IMG/VR virus record: IMGVR_UViG_3300028794_000011
Coordinates: 1 to 40,646 of that record
DNA from: a virus
Reading direction: 5' to 3' (one strand)
Length of the DNA stretch: 40,646 nt
The notes below the pieces were generated by a model. It was not told the DNA's origin, searched no databases, and saw only the letters and a list, made by a program, of their open reading frames with translations. Of this stretch, positions 18,839 to 28,547 are shown piece by piece (position 1 is the first letter of the stretch; the number at the start of each line of letters is the position of its first letter). The position numbers were made by a program, and so were the translations under genes.

Positions 18839-21286
18839 ATGCCCAACCAGTTACCCGAGGAAAGAAAGAGAACAGCCCCTACAGGTAAGCCGCTACAGCG
18901 ATTATCCTGGACAGAGAAGGTTGCCAAAAACTATGACTGGTTTAAACAGAATATAGATTACAGGATTGGTGCATCTAATCTCGGGGCTGCAAGTACACAA
19001 AATGCCTCAAGTTCATCTAAACGTGACCTCAGTGTTCTATATGGGGTTTACAATAATCAGTTCCCTCTTGCATGGTTTACGCATATTACTGATCCGCTTA
19101 ACGCCGTAAACCCAAATCATAAGAATTATCCGGCTAAGGTACGGCCAACAGGAATGTTAAGGACTAACCTTGATCTGCTGTTGGGTGAATACCCTAAGCG
19201 GCCTTATGTATACCAGGTAGCGAATATGGGTGAGGAAGGATACAATACATTCCTCGATGAAATGTCTAAAGCCATACAGAGTAATGTACAGGAACATTTT
19301 CTTGCCATTGCTCAACAGAGTATGAAAGCTGCTGGGCATGAAGTGGAAGAAATCCCACAGGATGAAGAAATACCGATGCCGGAATCTATCAAGGACAGGT
19401 TTACTTCAAGTTACAAAGATAACCTTGCACGCAGGGGGCAGCGCTGGATTAAACGGGCTATACGGGAATATAATGTACGTCAGAAACAGCTGAAGATGTT
19501 CAAGGACTGGCTGATAGTAGGTATGGCCAGAAGCTATAAGAATATTGAGAATGGTAATTTTATATACGAAAGGGTTCCACCTCAGGAAATAGACTTTGAT
19601 AAGAGTCCTAATGTGGAATTCATTGAAGATTCTGAATGGGTGATAAGAAGGCAGTTGTTAACTGTTAGCGATGTAGTGGATAAATTCTACGATGAATTAT
19701 CTGCTGCCGAGCATGATGAGCTGGAACGTAACAGCTTTGTATCCCCATTGTCAATGTATAATTATCTTGATACTACTTACAGTACTCAAACCTCTTATGG
19801 TAAGGTGCCGGTGTATCATATACAATGGAAAGGTAAGAAGCCTATAAAGTTTTACACTTACACTGATCCACTTACAGGTGAAACGCAGGAACTGCAGCTT
19901 GATGAAGATGTGCCGGCAGATGATAGCCTGGTACTTAACAAGACTGAGTGGGTAAATGAAGTTTATGAAGGATGGCGGATTGGTGATAACATCTTTGCAC
20001 GTATGAGGGCTTTACCGGTACAGAGGAATGAAATGAATAATTTCTCTTCCTGTAAATTAAGCTATAACGGTAAGAATTATAGTGATACACATGCAGAGAA
20101 TATCTCTCCTATGGAAATGGGTATTCCCTATGCGATCATGTACATGATTACAAACTTTACACTAGAAAAAACTATTGCTAAGAATAAAGGTAAGATTACC
20201 CTGTTCGATCAGAATGCTATTCCTAAAGGTGATGGGTGGGATGAAGAGAAGTTCTTCTACTACGCAGACGCACTTGGGTATATGATGCTCAACCGTAATC
20301 AGCAGGGTGTAGATAAAAGCTGGAACCAGTACACTACACTGGATATGTCTTTGTTTGACCAAATCAAGAACCTGATTGAATTAAGGGACAGTTTCAAACA
20401 TGATTGGGATGATCTGTTGGGTATTAGTCCACAGCGTAAGGCACAAACGAATAGCAGTGATGGATTGGGAACTACTCAGACCAACCTGTTTCAGTCTTCC
20501 CTTATGACTGATATGATATTTACCCTGTTTGAAGAATTTACTGAGAAGGATCTGCAGGGAATGCTGGATTATAGTAAGTTCATTAATGTAGATGGTGTAA
20601 GAGCTATTTACAATGAAGATGATTACGATAGGGAACTACTTGAAATTGACCCTAACAGCTACTGCTCAGCAGAGCTGGGATTATTTATCAAACATTCAGC
20701 AGAAGAGCAGCAAACGCTTCAGCAATACAAGAATCAGGTTCAGGCAATGATTCAGAATGGTGTGAAACAATCCACTATTCTTGAGATACAACAGGCTAAT
20801 AATGTAGCTGAATTAATGGGTAAATTAAAACGGATTGAAGAGATTGAAGCTCAACAGGCTGCTGCTGAAGCAGAGAATGAACATGAGAGGGAAATGGCTA
20901 TTGAACAAACTAAAGAGAAGTTCCTTAGATTGCAGTCTTTATTAAAGCAGGATGAAATCAATGTTGAGTATGACAGGAAAGAATCCCTGGCTATGGTTGA
21001 AGGAGAATACAACCTGTTTGGCTTTGGAGGTGATGGTGACAATAATGATAATGGTATTCCTGATGCAGTAGAGATAAGTAAGAGGGTTATTGCCCAGCAG
21101 AAGATATTGGCAGATGAACGTCATACTCAAATGGAAATTGGTTCCCGTGAACGGATTCATAAAGATCAGATGTCTCTTCAACAGCAGCAGATGAAACTTG
21201 AAGACAAGAAGATTGAAAGTAAAGAACGTACAGATATGGCTAAGGTCAAAGCAATGAGGGCTAAGGCAAAGAGTACTAAGAAATAA
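18839..21286 (+). CDS. Portal protein
   Basis: An 815-aa protein directly after TerL. The N-terminal region contains PTGMLRTNLDLLLGEYPKRP followed by YVYQV, typical of crAss-like portals, then wing and stem regions (NGNFIYERVPPQEIDFDKSP; GISPQRKAQ). The last 200 residues are a long charged coiled coil. At about 729-745 lies an acidic loop GDGDNNDNGIPDAVE that looks like a calcium-binding thrombospondin-3/EF-type turn. Twelve copies would form the vertex ring for packaging. The ATG follows a CTTTACTACT leader. Confidence 0.85.
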   Translation: MPNQLPEERKRTAPTGKPLQRLSWTEKVAKNYDWFKQNIDYRIGASNLGAASTQNASSSSKRDLSVLYGVYNNQFPLAWFTHITDPLNAVNPNHKNYPAKVRPTGMLRTNLDLLLGEYPKRPYVYQVANMGEEGYNTFLDEMSKAIQSNVQEHFLAIAQQSMKAAGHEVEEIPQDEEIPMPESIKDRFTSSYKDNLARRGQRWIKRAIREYNVRQKQLKMFKDWLIVGMARSYKNIENGNFIYERVPPQEIDFDKSPNVEFIEDSEWVIRRQLLTVSDVVDKFYDELSAAEHDELERNSFVSPLSMYNYLDTTYSTQTSYGKVPVYHIQWKGKKPIKFYTYTDPLTGETQELQLDEDVPADDSLVLNKTEWVNEVYEGWRIGDNIFARMRALPVQRNEMNNFSSCKLSYNGKNYSDTHAENISPMEMGIPYAIMYMITNFTLEKTIAKNKGKITLFDQNAIPKGDGWDEEKFFYYADALGYMMLNRNQQGVDKSWNQYTTLDMSLFDQIKNLIELRDSFKHDWDDLLGISPQRKAQTNSSDGLGTTQTNLFQSSLMTDMIFTLFEEFTEKDLQGMLDYSKFINVDGVRAIYNEDDYDRELLEIDPNSYCSAELGLFIKHSAEEQQTLQQYKNQVQAMIQNGVKQSTILEIQQANNVAELMGKLKRIEEIEAQQAAAEAENEHEREMAIEQTKEKFLRLQSLLKQDEINVEYDRKESLAMVEGEYNLFGFGGDGDNNDNGIPDAVEISKRVIAQQKILADERHTQMEIGSRERIHKDQMSLQQQQMKLEDKKIESKERTDMAKVKAMRAKAKSTKK

Positions 21287-21308
21287 TTTCTCATCTATAC
21301 AGTAAAAC

Positions 21309-22475
21309 ATGAAACACAATTTAATTACACGCTATCTTGATGATGGCAACAATAACGGTGGTGGGGGTAATGCACAACCTACACTTGATGATCTGACAAA
21401 TCCAAACTATGTACCCCCTGCTGGCGAACAGAATAACGACTTGGATGCAGCAACTCAGAAAGCCGCTGCTGATAAACTTGTTGCAGAACAGGCTGAAGCT
21501 GCTGAATATGGAGAGTTAGTAAAAGCAGCTAAGAATGATGACGGTAGCCTGAAAGAAGGGTATCTTGAGATAGATGGTAAAATTACCAAAGACCCTAATC
21601 ATCAACCTACAGCAGATGATACTGACGACGACCCTGAAGAATTCTTTAAGGATGTAGATAAACTTCATGGCCAGGAATTGAAGATAGAGTATCCTGATGG
21701 AGTAGATCCTTTCACACCTGAAGGGGTACATTTCAGAGATAAAACTATGATGGAAATTGGTGCTGAGAACTTTGAAGCTTATTTAAAGAAAGCTGATCCA
21801 CAATCTTATGCATACATGCTTCATAGACAAGCAGGAGGAGATGATTCTACATTCTTCACTAATAAAACATTTAGCTTGCCTGAGTATGATACTTTCAAGG
21901 ACAATCAGGACTTGCAGGTTAAATTGTATAAAAGCTCTTTGGTACTAAAAGGATTAGATGAGGATACAGCCCAGCTCGCTGTAGATAAGGCCATTAAAGA
22001 TGGTGTACTATTTACTAAAGCTGATGAAGCCTACAAAGCAACAGAGAAATCTCATGCAGATAACCTAAAAGCTATTGAGGCCCAGCAGACTGCTGCTGAG
22101 AAAGAATATCTTTCATCTATCAATACTTTAGATCAGAAATTAACTACTGCTATTTCAGAAGGTAAAGGAATGAAATTCATTATACCTGATACTGAAAAAG
22201 CATTATTCACGAAGTTCGTTAAAGAACATCTTGAGTATGACAATCCCAGTAAGAAGTTTCTGATCGTTCAGAAAGTAGAAGACTCTCTTGAAAAGCAACT
22301 GGAAGCTATGTACTTATTGTATAAGAAAGGTGATTTAACCGGCCTGATACAGCGCAGTGCAGAAACTAAGATTGTTAGCCGTTTTAAAAGAACGGTAGAT
22401 AAGAGCAAGAGTCAACAAGCTTCATCAAGTGCAACACCAACAAATAAAGGATTTATAGCGCTTGGTGATTTATAA
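21309..22475 (+). CDS. Scaffold-like head assembly protein
   Basis: A 388-aa protein between portal and capsid genes, the normal place for a scaffold. The first 110 residues are Gly/Asn/Asp-rich and acidic (DDTDDDPEEFFKDVDKL). The middle has a helical repeat (YKSSLVLKGLDEDTAQLAVD) and a coiled coil (ATEKSHADNLKAIEAQQTAA). The end is basic (SRFKRTVDKSKSQQ), as in scaffolds that contact capsid protein. No protease motif is visible. The CTATACAGTA leader precedes its ATG by 4 nt. Confidence 0.65.
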   Translation: MKHNLITRYLDDGNNNGGGGNAQPTLDDLTNPNYVPPAGEQNNDLDAATQKAAADKLVAEQAEAAEYGELVKAAKNDDGSLKEGYLEIDGKITKDPNHQPTADDTDDDPEEFFKDVDKLHGQELKIEYPDGVDPFTPEGVHFRDKTMMEIGAENFEAYLKKADPQSYAYMLHRQAGGDDSTFFTNKTFSLPEYDTFKDNQDLQVKLYKSSLVLKGLDEDTAQLAVDKAIKDGVLFTKADEAYKATEKSHADNLKAIEAQQTAAEKEYLSSINTLDQKLTTAISEGKGMKFIIPDTEKALFTKFVKEHLEYDNPSKKFLIVQKVEDSLEKQLEAMYLLYKKGDLTGLIQRSAETKIVSRFKRTVDKSKSQQASSSATPTNKGFIALGDL

Positions 22476-22497
22476 CCCGACTAAATAGTAACCCAAT

Positions 22498-24051
22498 ATG
22501 TCACAACCAACTCCCGGCCTAAGGTATAGAGTATCTGAAGGCATTTTTGATGGTAAGTCCATGCTTGATGAAACCAACTTCTATCACCAGAAACAAGGTG
22601 CGCCAAGTGAACTTACCCGTAAACTCACCTATATTATGGGTGATTATACAAAGAATTACCCTATCTCTCTGATGACCCTTGGTGGTATTGGTTATGAAGG
22701 GGACGCTATGAAACGTGCTGCTGTTGAACTGGATGATGTTCAGTTCACCTACCCTGTAATGGGAAGGATTGACAAGGCATGTATTGTATCCCGCAATGGT
22801 TATACTACAGGGGATAAACCTGGTTTGGGTAACACTCAGTTCAAACTGTATTTACAGGATAACTGGATTAAACGTTACTTCATTATCCAGTCTGCCCGTG
22901 GTATTCAGGCTTATGTGCATGAAGATCCAAAACCTGCTGGACTTGATGGTTACGAATACACTGTATCTCTTAATGCCGCACTTCCTACGGATTTCTGTCC
23001 TTTGACAGAACTGGATGGTGGTAATGCATGGATAGATATTACTACTGCTGTTGCAGAGAGTGAATCACGTACTACTGAAAGCCGTATGGCAATGCCGGGA
23101 ATGTTCAAGAACCAAATGGGCTTTATGCGTCATGGTTTCTCTTGGGCTGGTAATGCTGCCAACAAAGTAATGAAAATCAAAGTGGGTACCGATAAGGGCG
23201 AAACTGAAGTTTGGATGGACTTTGCAATGTGGCAGTATGAAATGCAATGGCTTTCTATCTGTGAGCATAACTACTGGTACAGCCGTTACAATAGGGCCGC
23301 CAATGGTGAAATTGCATTGAAAGATATGCTTACCGGTAAGGTAATCCCTACTGGTTCAGGTATCCTGGAACAGATTCAAAATAAGAGTTCTTACTCTGAT
23401 CTTACCTATGACTACTTGGTTAATCAAATCGGTGATGCATTGTTTGGCCAGTCTGATACAGCAGGTATCAGTATTACCTTACATACAGGTCGTGGTGGTA
23501 TGAGGTCTTTTGATCGTGCTATCAAACGTGCAGGCGGAACTATCGTAGCTAATATCCTTGCCAATGGTGGTGGTAACATAGCGGATAAGTTTGTCTCTGG
23601 TACTGGCCATCATCTTGCCCTTGGTGGATTCTTCGATACTTTCTATCACATTGATGGTTACACTATCAAAGTGAAACATAACCCAATCTTTGACAGCGGT
23701 AAAGTAGCTATTGCTCAGCAAGCAGCAGGTTACATTCACCCTGAAACTGGCTGGCCTCTGGAAAGCTACCGTATGGTGTTCATTGATGATACTGATTATG
23801 ATGGTCAACCAAACATCCAGCACGTTGCACAGAAAGGCCGTTCATTTAAACATGGTGTTATTGCCGGTTTAACAGATATGCCTAAATCACTTCAGGTAAT
23901 GTCAGGTAGCTTTAACCTTGATAATGAAAGCAAGGCAACATTACTGGCTACTGATATTGATAAGAGTGCATACACCCGTTTCAAATCAGCAGGTATTCAG
24001 ATATTAAGGGCCAACAGGTGCTTTGATATGCAGTGTACTGCAGGACTATAA
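22498..24051 (+). CDS. Major capsid protein
   Basis: A 517-aa protein just after the scaffold-like gene. Its GC content and codon use are the most regular in the window, as expected for a highly expressed gene. It starts MSQPTPGLRYRVSEGIFDGK and contains MAMPGMFKNQMGFMRHGFSW and GRGGMRSFDRAIKRAGG. It ends with a beta domain (SGSFNLDNESKATLL). The length suits crAss-like HK97-fold capsid proteins (about 490-520 aa). A hairpin and an intrinsic terminator follow immediately, consistent with strong, separately ended transcription. The gene's position is the main evidence, supported by the general family look. Confidence 0.8.
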   Translation: MSQPTPGLRYRVSEGIFDGKSMLDETNFYHQKQGAPSELTRKLTYIMGDYTKNYPISLMTLGGIGYEGDAMKRAAVELDDVQFTYPVMGRIDKACIVSRNGYTTGDKPGLGNTQFKLYLQDNWIKRYFIIQSARGIQAYVHEDPKPAGLDGYEYTVSLNAALPTDFCPLTELDGGNAWIDITTAVAESESRTTESRMAMPGMFKNQMGFMRHGFSWAGNAANKVMKIKVGTDKGETEVWMDFAMWQYEMQWLSICEHNYWYSRYNRAANGEIALKDMLTGKVIPTGSGILEQIQNKSSYSDLTYDYLVNQIGDALFGQSDTAGISITLHTGRGGMRSFDRAIKRAGGTIVANILANGGGNIADKFVSGTGHHLALGGFFDTFYHIDGYTIKVKHNPIFDSGKVAIAQQAAGYIHPETGWPLESYRMVFIDDTDYDGQPNIQHVAQKGRSFKHGVIAGLTDMPKSLQVMSGSFNLDNESKATLLATDIDKSAYTRFKSAGIQILRANRCFDMQCTAGL

Positions 24052-24090
24052 TTTAAGAAGCTACTGTATAGAGGTTTCTTAATCTCGGAG

Positions 24091-24114
24091 AGCCCCATTT
24101 GGGGCTTTCTTATT
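24091..24114 (+). terminator. Intrinsic terminator after the capsid gene
   Basis: AGCCCC (24091-24096) pairs with GGGGCT (24101-24106) around ATTT, followed by TTCTTATT. Just before it, TTAAGAA (24053-24059) pairs with TTCTTAA (24076-24082), with CTACTGTATAG in the loop. Confidence 0.75.
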
Positions 24115-24159
24115 ATACAGAAGTTCATATATTTACACATCTTAAAACTATACAGTAAA

Positions 24160-25086
24160 ATGATTACGACTCAGAAACACCCTAACAGTAGAATTATCAA
24201 GATTTACCAGAAGAACTCTTTCATTCAGGATGCCCAGCAGAAAGGTGCACCGGAATTTATGAGTATGGCCAAGAAAAGTATTGGTTCCTTTTGGGAAAAC
24301 AGTTATTCAAAAACAGTTGGTACCGGTTTAACATTTACAGAACAGAAATTTCTAATGCCTGCAATAGTAGATTGTGAAGTAACTGACCGTGACTTCAGAG
24401 CTAAAGTAACGAACTACTTTGCCAGTATGAAGACACTGGTACCTTATGATAAAGGCCGTGAGCTTGAAATTGGTTTAGAGAAAGATAATTTTGCACCGGT
24501 ATCAGAGATTAATGCGCCCCTTAATATTGCTGACTACCTTGCCTATCGCCATGCTGTTGCACATCCTCAGGTTGCAGCAAGTAAACAGGATAGTGAGAAT
24601 AATATGCTGAAAAGCTTTTACATCTTTGATGGCCAGGCCCAGGAAGACCATGAATTGAAAACTTCACAAGATAAGGATAAGGCATTGGAACTTTACCTGA
24701 CCATGAAGAAAACGCCGGAGAAGATAGATCAATTACTTACTCTGCTGGATGTAGATCCACGTACCTTTAAAGGTAAGAATGGTGAAGCATTGAAACTTGA
24801 GAAACTAAAGAGTTTGTGCGAAACTGCTTCTGATAAAGTGGTAACCCTGTCTGAGAACAAACTATTTGAAGGGATGTACATTGTACAAACCATGATTAAT
24901 ACCGGTATTTTGCAGAAGATTGGTGAAAAGATTATTAACCCTGATAATGGTGATACCATTGGGCATGATATGGTAGAGGCTGTAGCCTGGACTAAGGATA
25001 AGGCCAATTCTGAAAAGATGGTAATGATGAGGGCCAGGATGCAGGAAGGATTAAAAGTAATCCCTGCCACTTCTAAAGCAAGATAA
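24160..25086 (+). CDS. Virion protein candidate after the capsid gene, 308 aa
   Basis: A mostly helical protein: KSIGSFWENSYSKTVGTGLT, EQKFLMPAIVDCEVTDRDF, then a long charged helical half with YLAYRHAVAHPQVAASKQD and KEKIINP-like segments. I have the impression of a crAss-like structural family but cannot name it. It could be a head-completion or neck component from its place between capsid and connector genes. It starts 2 nt after a CTATACAGTA leader and follows the capsid terminator, so it opens a new late transcript. Confidence 0.55.
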   Translation: MITTQKHPNSRIIKIYQKNSFIQDAQQKGAPEFMSMAKKSIGSFWENSYSKTVGTGLTFTEQKFLMPAIVDCEVTDRDFRAKVTNYFASMKTLVPYDKGRELEIGLEKDNFAPVSEINAPLNIADYLAYRHAVAHPQVAASKQDSENNMLKSFYIFDGQAQEDHELKTSQDKDKALELYLTMKKTPEKIDQLLTLLDVDPRTFKGKNGEALKLEKLKSLCETASDKVVTLSENKLFEGMYIVQTMINTGILQKIGEKIINPDNGDTIGHDMVEAVAWTKDKANSEKMVMMRARMQEGLKVIPATSKAR

Positions 25087-25109
25087 TTTAACACCTTAAA
25101 CCTTTCCTG

Positions 25110-26159
25110 ATGACAGTATTCGAGCAGCACTTAGAAATAAGACAAGCATCTCAAAATATAGCGGCCAATGTAAGGCGTAAGCTATTACCTCAAGAAATTG
25201 ACTGGCTTCTTAACAAGACTCAGGAAAGGTTTATTCAATCTAAGGTCAAATCACGAAAAGATGGTTCTGGTGGTTTTGAAATTGACCAGCTTGATGTAGA
25301 TTCTATCAGGACTCTGCTGGGTAGAAAGGTAGTAGAAGTATTTATCTCTGATACTGACTATGAATGTCAATTACCAGCAGATTACAGCTATCTTATCTCA
25401 GATGATAGCAAAACTATGATGTTATGTGGCACTACCAAAACACCAGTAAATGTTACAGAAACTTCTGTTGTATTACCACTATTCACTACAGTTAAAAGTT
25501 CAACTAATTATTATCTTACAGTAGTATTGGTAATTGGATCAGTTACTATCCAACTTTCAGATATTGTATCCTTCTATCGCAGCAGCTATACAGGATTGCA
25601 ATCTAAAGATGAGAAGTATGTGTTGAGAGATGCATTTCTATGGTATATCCGTAATGTACTGAATATTGAAGTGTACTGGGAGCACTACAAAACTATTATA
25701 GCACCATACTCATTCATATTTCCAGGATATTCAGCGGGTATTATTATTATTGATGGAACTCTATTTACAGGTACTACACGAACAATTACCAGCAGTAAAT
25801 ACTCAGAGGCTGGTACATGGACACCTAACAGGCTTACTGCTTCTAACCAAGTCTCAACTATGCTGGTTACACCTTGGGTTAAAAGCACTGGTAAAAGTCC
25901 TATTTCTGAACTATCAGGTAATAAACTTATAGTTTATGGGGATTCGAGCTTCATAATAAGCGGCTCAATTAGTATAGATTATGTGAAAAAGCCGAGGAAA
26001 ATAAATCTACTTTTAAATCAGGATTGTGAGTTACCTGAAGAGTTTCATCAATCAATCTGTGATCTTGCGGTTGAGTATTTCAAAGCAATGACAGCAGATC
26101 CTAATTGGGAAGTGAAACTCAAAGATAACGTTACAAGAAATGTAAACATTAACCCGTAA
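25110..26159 (+). CDS. Connector/ring-type virion protein, 349 aa
   Basis: The N-terminal helices (MTVFEQHLEIRQASQNIAAN; LPQEIDWLLNKTQERFIQSK) match adaptor-type proteins that dock on the portal. The middle is an extended beta region. The C-terminus ISIDYVKKPRKINLLLNQDC followed by ELPEEFHQSICDLAVEYFK is a pattern I recognise from podovirus-like and crAss-like connector proteins ('DYVK.P..I......c.LPe..h..I..lav'). It likely forms one of the ring layers between portal and tail. It is spaced 23 nt from the gene before and 11 nt from the one after. Confidence 0.65.
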   Translation: MTVFEQHLEIRQASQNIAANVRRKLLPQEIDWLLNKTQERFIQSKVKSRKDGSGGFEIDQLDVDSIRTLLGRKVVEVFISDTDYECQLPADYSYLISDDSKTMMLCGTTKTPVNVTETSVVLPLFTTVKSSTNYYLTVVLVIGSVTIQLSDIVSFYRSSYTGLQSKDEKYVLRDAFLWYIRNVLNIEVYWEHYKTIIAPYSFIFPGYSAGIIIIDGTLFTGTTRTITSSKYSEAGTWTPNRLTASNQVSTMLVTPWVKSTGKSPISELSGNKLIVYGDSSFIISGSISIDYVKKPRKINLLLNQDCELPEEFHQSICDLAVEYFKAMTADPNWEVKLKDNVTRNVNINP

Positions 26160-26170
26160 ACATAACATTC

Positions 26171-27151
26171 ATGTTAAACAAGAACAGGTACTGGAAGGCA
26201 ACCCTCGGCATATTTGCTGATGTGTTAATAGCTAAACAGGTAGATTATTCAGGTACAGGCGCAGCCACCGGTGTAACAGATTTTCCAACATTTGTTTCTA
26301 CTGCTGTAGAAGGAGAGTTTGCTTTCTTCAATGCAGATACTTTAGCCCTTATTGCAGGTACCACCTCTGGTTCACCGGCAGCAGTAACAGCAGTAGGCTC
26401 AACTACTTGGATCTTTGGTGCTTTAAAGCGTGATGGGTATGTAGAAAAAACTCTAAAGTTTCGTGCATCTGACTATGAATACAAGCGTCAGGCATATTCT
26501 GCACCAGTTGCGGAAGTAATGACAGCCACCTTCGCAGGTACGGCAGTTGCCGGTAGCTTCTACTCAGTGAGTGTAATTGAAACCACTCCTGGTTACCAGG
26601 CTTTCCCACGCTGGGAATATGGTGTAACAGTTAAAGCCAGTGAATCACTTGCTACAGCATTAGCACGCATCACCGCCTTGATTAATGACCAGACAAATAT
26701 CATTAACAAAGGAACTGATCCTATTGTGACTGCATCATTAAGTGGTACAGTAATCACTATCACTGCAAATGCCGGAGGCCCAACTTTCAGGTTATCCTTC
26801 AGTCGTGCAGCTTTGGAAGAAGTAGGTGCAGTTGCAGCTCAAACTGTAGCAGCATTCTGGGGTAATGGTACTTATGCACAGGTTGCAGAACTTGAACAGG
26901 AAGCAGATGTTTACAAAGGCGTGGGTACCCAGTATCCTGATCATAGTATGGCTAACGCTGCTGACTTTGGTGCACCTTCTGTATTTGCTACAAGCGGTGC
27001 TACATACAGTATTTATATCCTCCGTGGTGTAAAAACTGAAATGAGCCCAACACCGGTAGATCAGCATCAACAACCACATACAGTTATCCTTGCTATACCT
27101 TCTAATGGTACCAATGCTGAAGCAGAGGTAAAAGGTATTCTTGGATTATAA
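26171..27151 (+). CDS. Virion structural protein candidate, 326 aa
   Basis: A Thr/Ala/Val/Gly-rich, beta-predicted protein (ATGVTDFPTFVSTAVEGEFA, VTASLSGTVITITANAGGPT), acidic and without membrane segments. The start MLNKNRYWKATLGIFADV resembles 'tail tube or head decoration' type openings. It has a higher GC content than neighbours, like the capsid gene, suggesting high expression, and it is followed by a strong terminator. A decoration, head-fibre or tail-layer protein is likely. I cannot decide which. Confidence 0.55.
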   Translation: MLNKNRYWKATLGIFADVLIAKQVDYSGTGAATGVTDFPTFVSTAVEGEFAFFNADTLALIAGTTSGSPAAVTAVGSTTWIFGALKRDGYVEKTLKFRASDYEYKRQAYSAPVAEVMTATFAGTAVAGSFYSVSVIETTPGYQAFPRWEYGVTVKASESLATALARITALINDQTNIINKGTDPIVTASLSGTVITITANAGGPTFRLSFSRAALEEVGAVAAQTVAAFWGNGTYAQVAELEQEADVYKGVGTQYPDHSMANAADFGAPSVFATSGATYSIYILRGVKTEMSPTPVDQHQQPHTVILAIPSNGTNAEAEVKGILGL

Positions 27152-27181
27152 TTCTCTCATAAGCAGTTAAGTTTTGGTAAC

Positions 27182-27210
27182 GGGATTGGATTTTTATCCG
27201 ATCCCTTTTT
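27182..27210 (+). terminator. Strong intrinsic terminator
   Basis: GGGATTGGAT (27182-27191) pairs with ATCCGATCCC (27196-27205) over 10 bp with one G-U, around TTTT, followed by TTTTT. Confidence 0.85.
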
Positions 27211-27240
27211 CATATATTGCATCCTGTAATCCTTTCCCAC

Positions 27241-27870
27241 ATGACACCTAATGAAATCACAACGCTTATAGCTACTAATCTTCAAAGGGAATTGGATATA
27301 CCTTTCCGTTTACAATTAATGGAACGTGTAAAATACTGGCGTAGTAGATTGATTGCAAATTCACTTCAAAAGAAACCTGCAGAACGTATATTCTTTCGCC
27401 AATCAATCTATTTGCCTATGCGTACAGCTTTCGCAGCAGACTGCATTGCAGGTATCGGTGACAAGCAATCCATTACTACTGTAGAAGTTCCTCTGCTGGT
27501 GAGAGAGGTTACACTATTTGACTACATCGGGGGGATTGACGGGAAGAGTCCATTCAGAAGGGCAATTGCTGGTACCCAGAATTACCTGGATACAGGAAAG
27601 TTTGCGGGTATGTTTCCATACTATGAGTTTGTAAATCAAATAGTATATGTAGGTAAAACAGGACTTCCCAAGATAAGAATTGATGCAATCTTTGATGATC
27701 CTATGGCCGTAAAACTTTTAGATTGTGCCTGTAATCATACTACTGATTGTGATACGTGGGATATGCAGTTTCCATGCAGTGGTGATTTGATGCAATTAAT
27801 TGTACAATCAATTCTAAATGTAGATTATAACAGACCAAGTAATAAACCAACGCCGGAAATACCGGTATAA
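27241..27870 (+). CDS. Tail/connector virion protein, 209 aa
   Basis: A protein with RLQLMERVKYWRSRLIANSL followed by QKKPAERIFFRQSIYLPM, then LFDYIGGIDGKSPFRRAIAG and a Cys-containing segment (LLDCACNHTTDCDTWDMQFP) before a C-terminal helix. I recall this order ('R.....L..kP..R.FF.Q.lY.PM', 'DYIG.iDG...f') from crAss-like virion proteins near the tail hub. I start it at the ATG at 27241 rather than the in-frame TTG at 27217, which abuts the terminator. It is 5 nt from the next gene. Confidence 0.6.
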   Translation: MTPNEITTLIATNLQRELDIPFRLQLMERVKYWRSRLIANSLQKKPAERIFFRQSIYLPMRTAFAADCIAGIGDKQSITTVEVPLLVREVTLFDYIGGIDGKSPFRRAIAGTQNYLDTGKFAGMFPYYEFVNQIVYVGKTGLPKIRIDAIFDDPMAVKLLDCACNHTTDCDTWDMQFPCSGDLMQLIVQSILNVDYNRPSNKPTPEIPV

Positions 27871-27875
27871 TCGAT

Positions 27876-28547
27876 ATGCCTAAACCAATTAAAGAGCTAA
27901 AGACTCATACGTTAAAGACTATGTACCAAGAGTACGTTACACGGTTATTGAAAGATAATCCAACCTGGTGGGGTATAAGAGATGAAGGAATACGAATGAA
28001 GAACTATACCATTTATGCCAAGTCTACAAAGAAGAAAAGCAAATGGGTACAAACAGGTGATGAGGAAGAAGGTGATATTGTAATAAAGATGAGTTGGCCA
28101 CTGTACAGAACTGTAGTTGAAAGTTATTTCCATAAAGCAAAAGATGCCATTATACAGGGGGAAAGTTTAACACTTACAGGTGTAGGGAAGATCAGGGCTA
28201 TACGGGCACAGCGAAACTTTAAGAAACCTACCATTGACTGGGCCGGAACTTTAAAGGACAAACAGGTAGATGAAAAAGGTAAGACAATATTTGTTTACCA
28301 TACAAGTGAAGATTACTGTAAAATTGAATGGGTGAAGGATACCAGTTCTGCTGGCGGGAATGTGAGAAGTTACCACTTCATGCCAGCAAATGGCAACACA
28401 TTAAACAAGAAAGGTTTTAAGAAAGAGTTCACGACTGCTCTAATGCGCGATCCGTTATTAAAATACAGGTATAAATACAATCCTTTACTGGATATAAAAG
28501 CTTTAGCATTATGCAATACCAATACACCAGTCTCAGAACCGTTATAG
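27876..28547 (+). CDS. Conserved-type crAss-like protein, 223 aa
   Basis: The central block SWPLYRTVVESYFHKAKDAI, then GESLTLTGVGKIRAIRAQRN followed by FKKPTIDWAG, is highly distinctive and resembles a protein widespread in crAss-like and related phages that sits beside the tail hub gene. The helix-then-strand layout with 'G.GkIRaiR' weakly recalls HU/IHF domains, so it may be a DNA-binding virion or packaging factor. The basic N-terminus (YAKSTKKKSKW) supports nucleic-acid contact. It ends with TAG and overlaps the next gene by 37 nt. Confidence 0.6.
   Translation: MPKPIKELKTHTLKTMYQEYVTRLLKDNPTWWGIRDEGIRMKNYTIYAKSTKKKSKWVQTGDEEEGDIVIKMSWPLYRTVVESYFHKAKDAIIQGESLTLTGVGKIRAIRAQRNFKKPTIDWAGTLKDKQVDEKGKTIFVYHTSEDYCKIEWVKDTSSAGGNVRSYHFMPANGNTLNKKGFKKEFTTALMRDPLLKYRYKYNPLLDIKALALCNTNTPVSEPL

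Noticed and set aside
12062-28547. Reassignment of TAG to an amino acid, as in some crAss-like phages
   Set aside because: TAG ends real genes (12062 gene, 27876 gene), reading through gives no extra domain, and long genes have no in-frame TAG.
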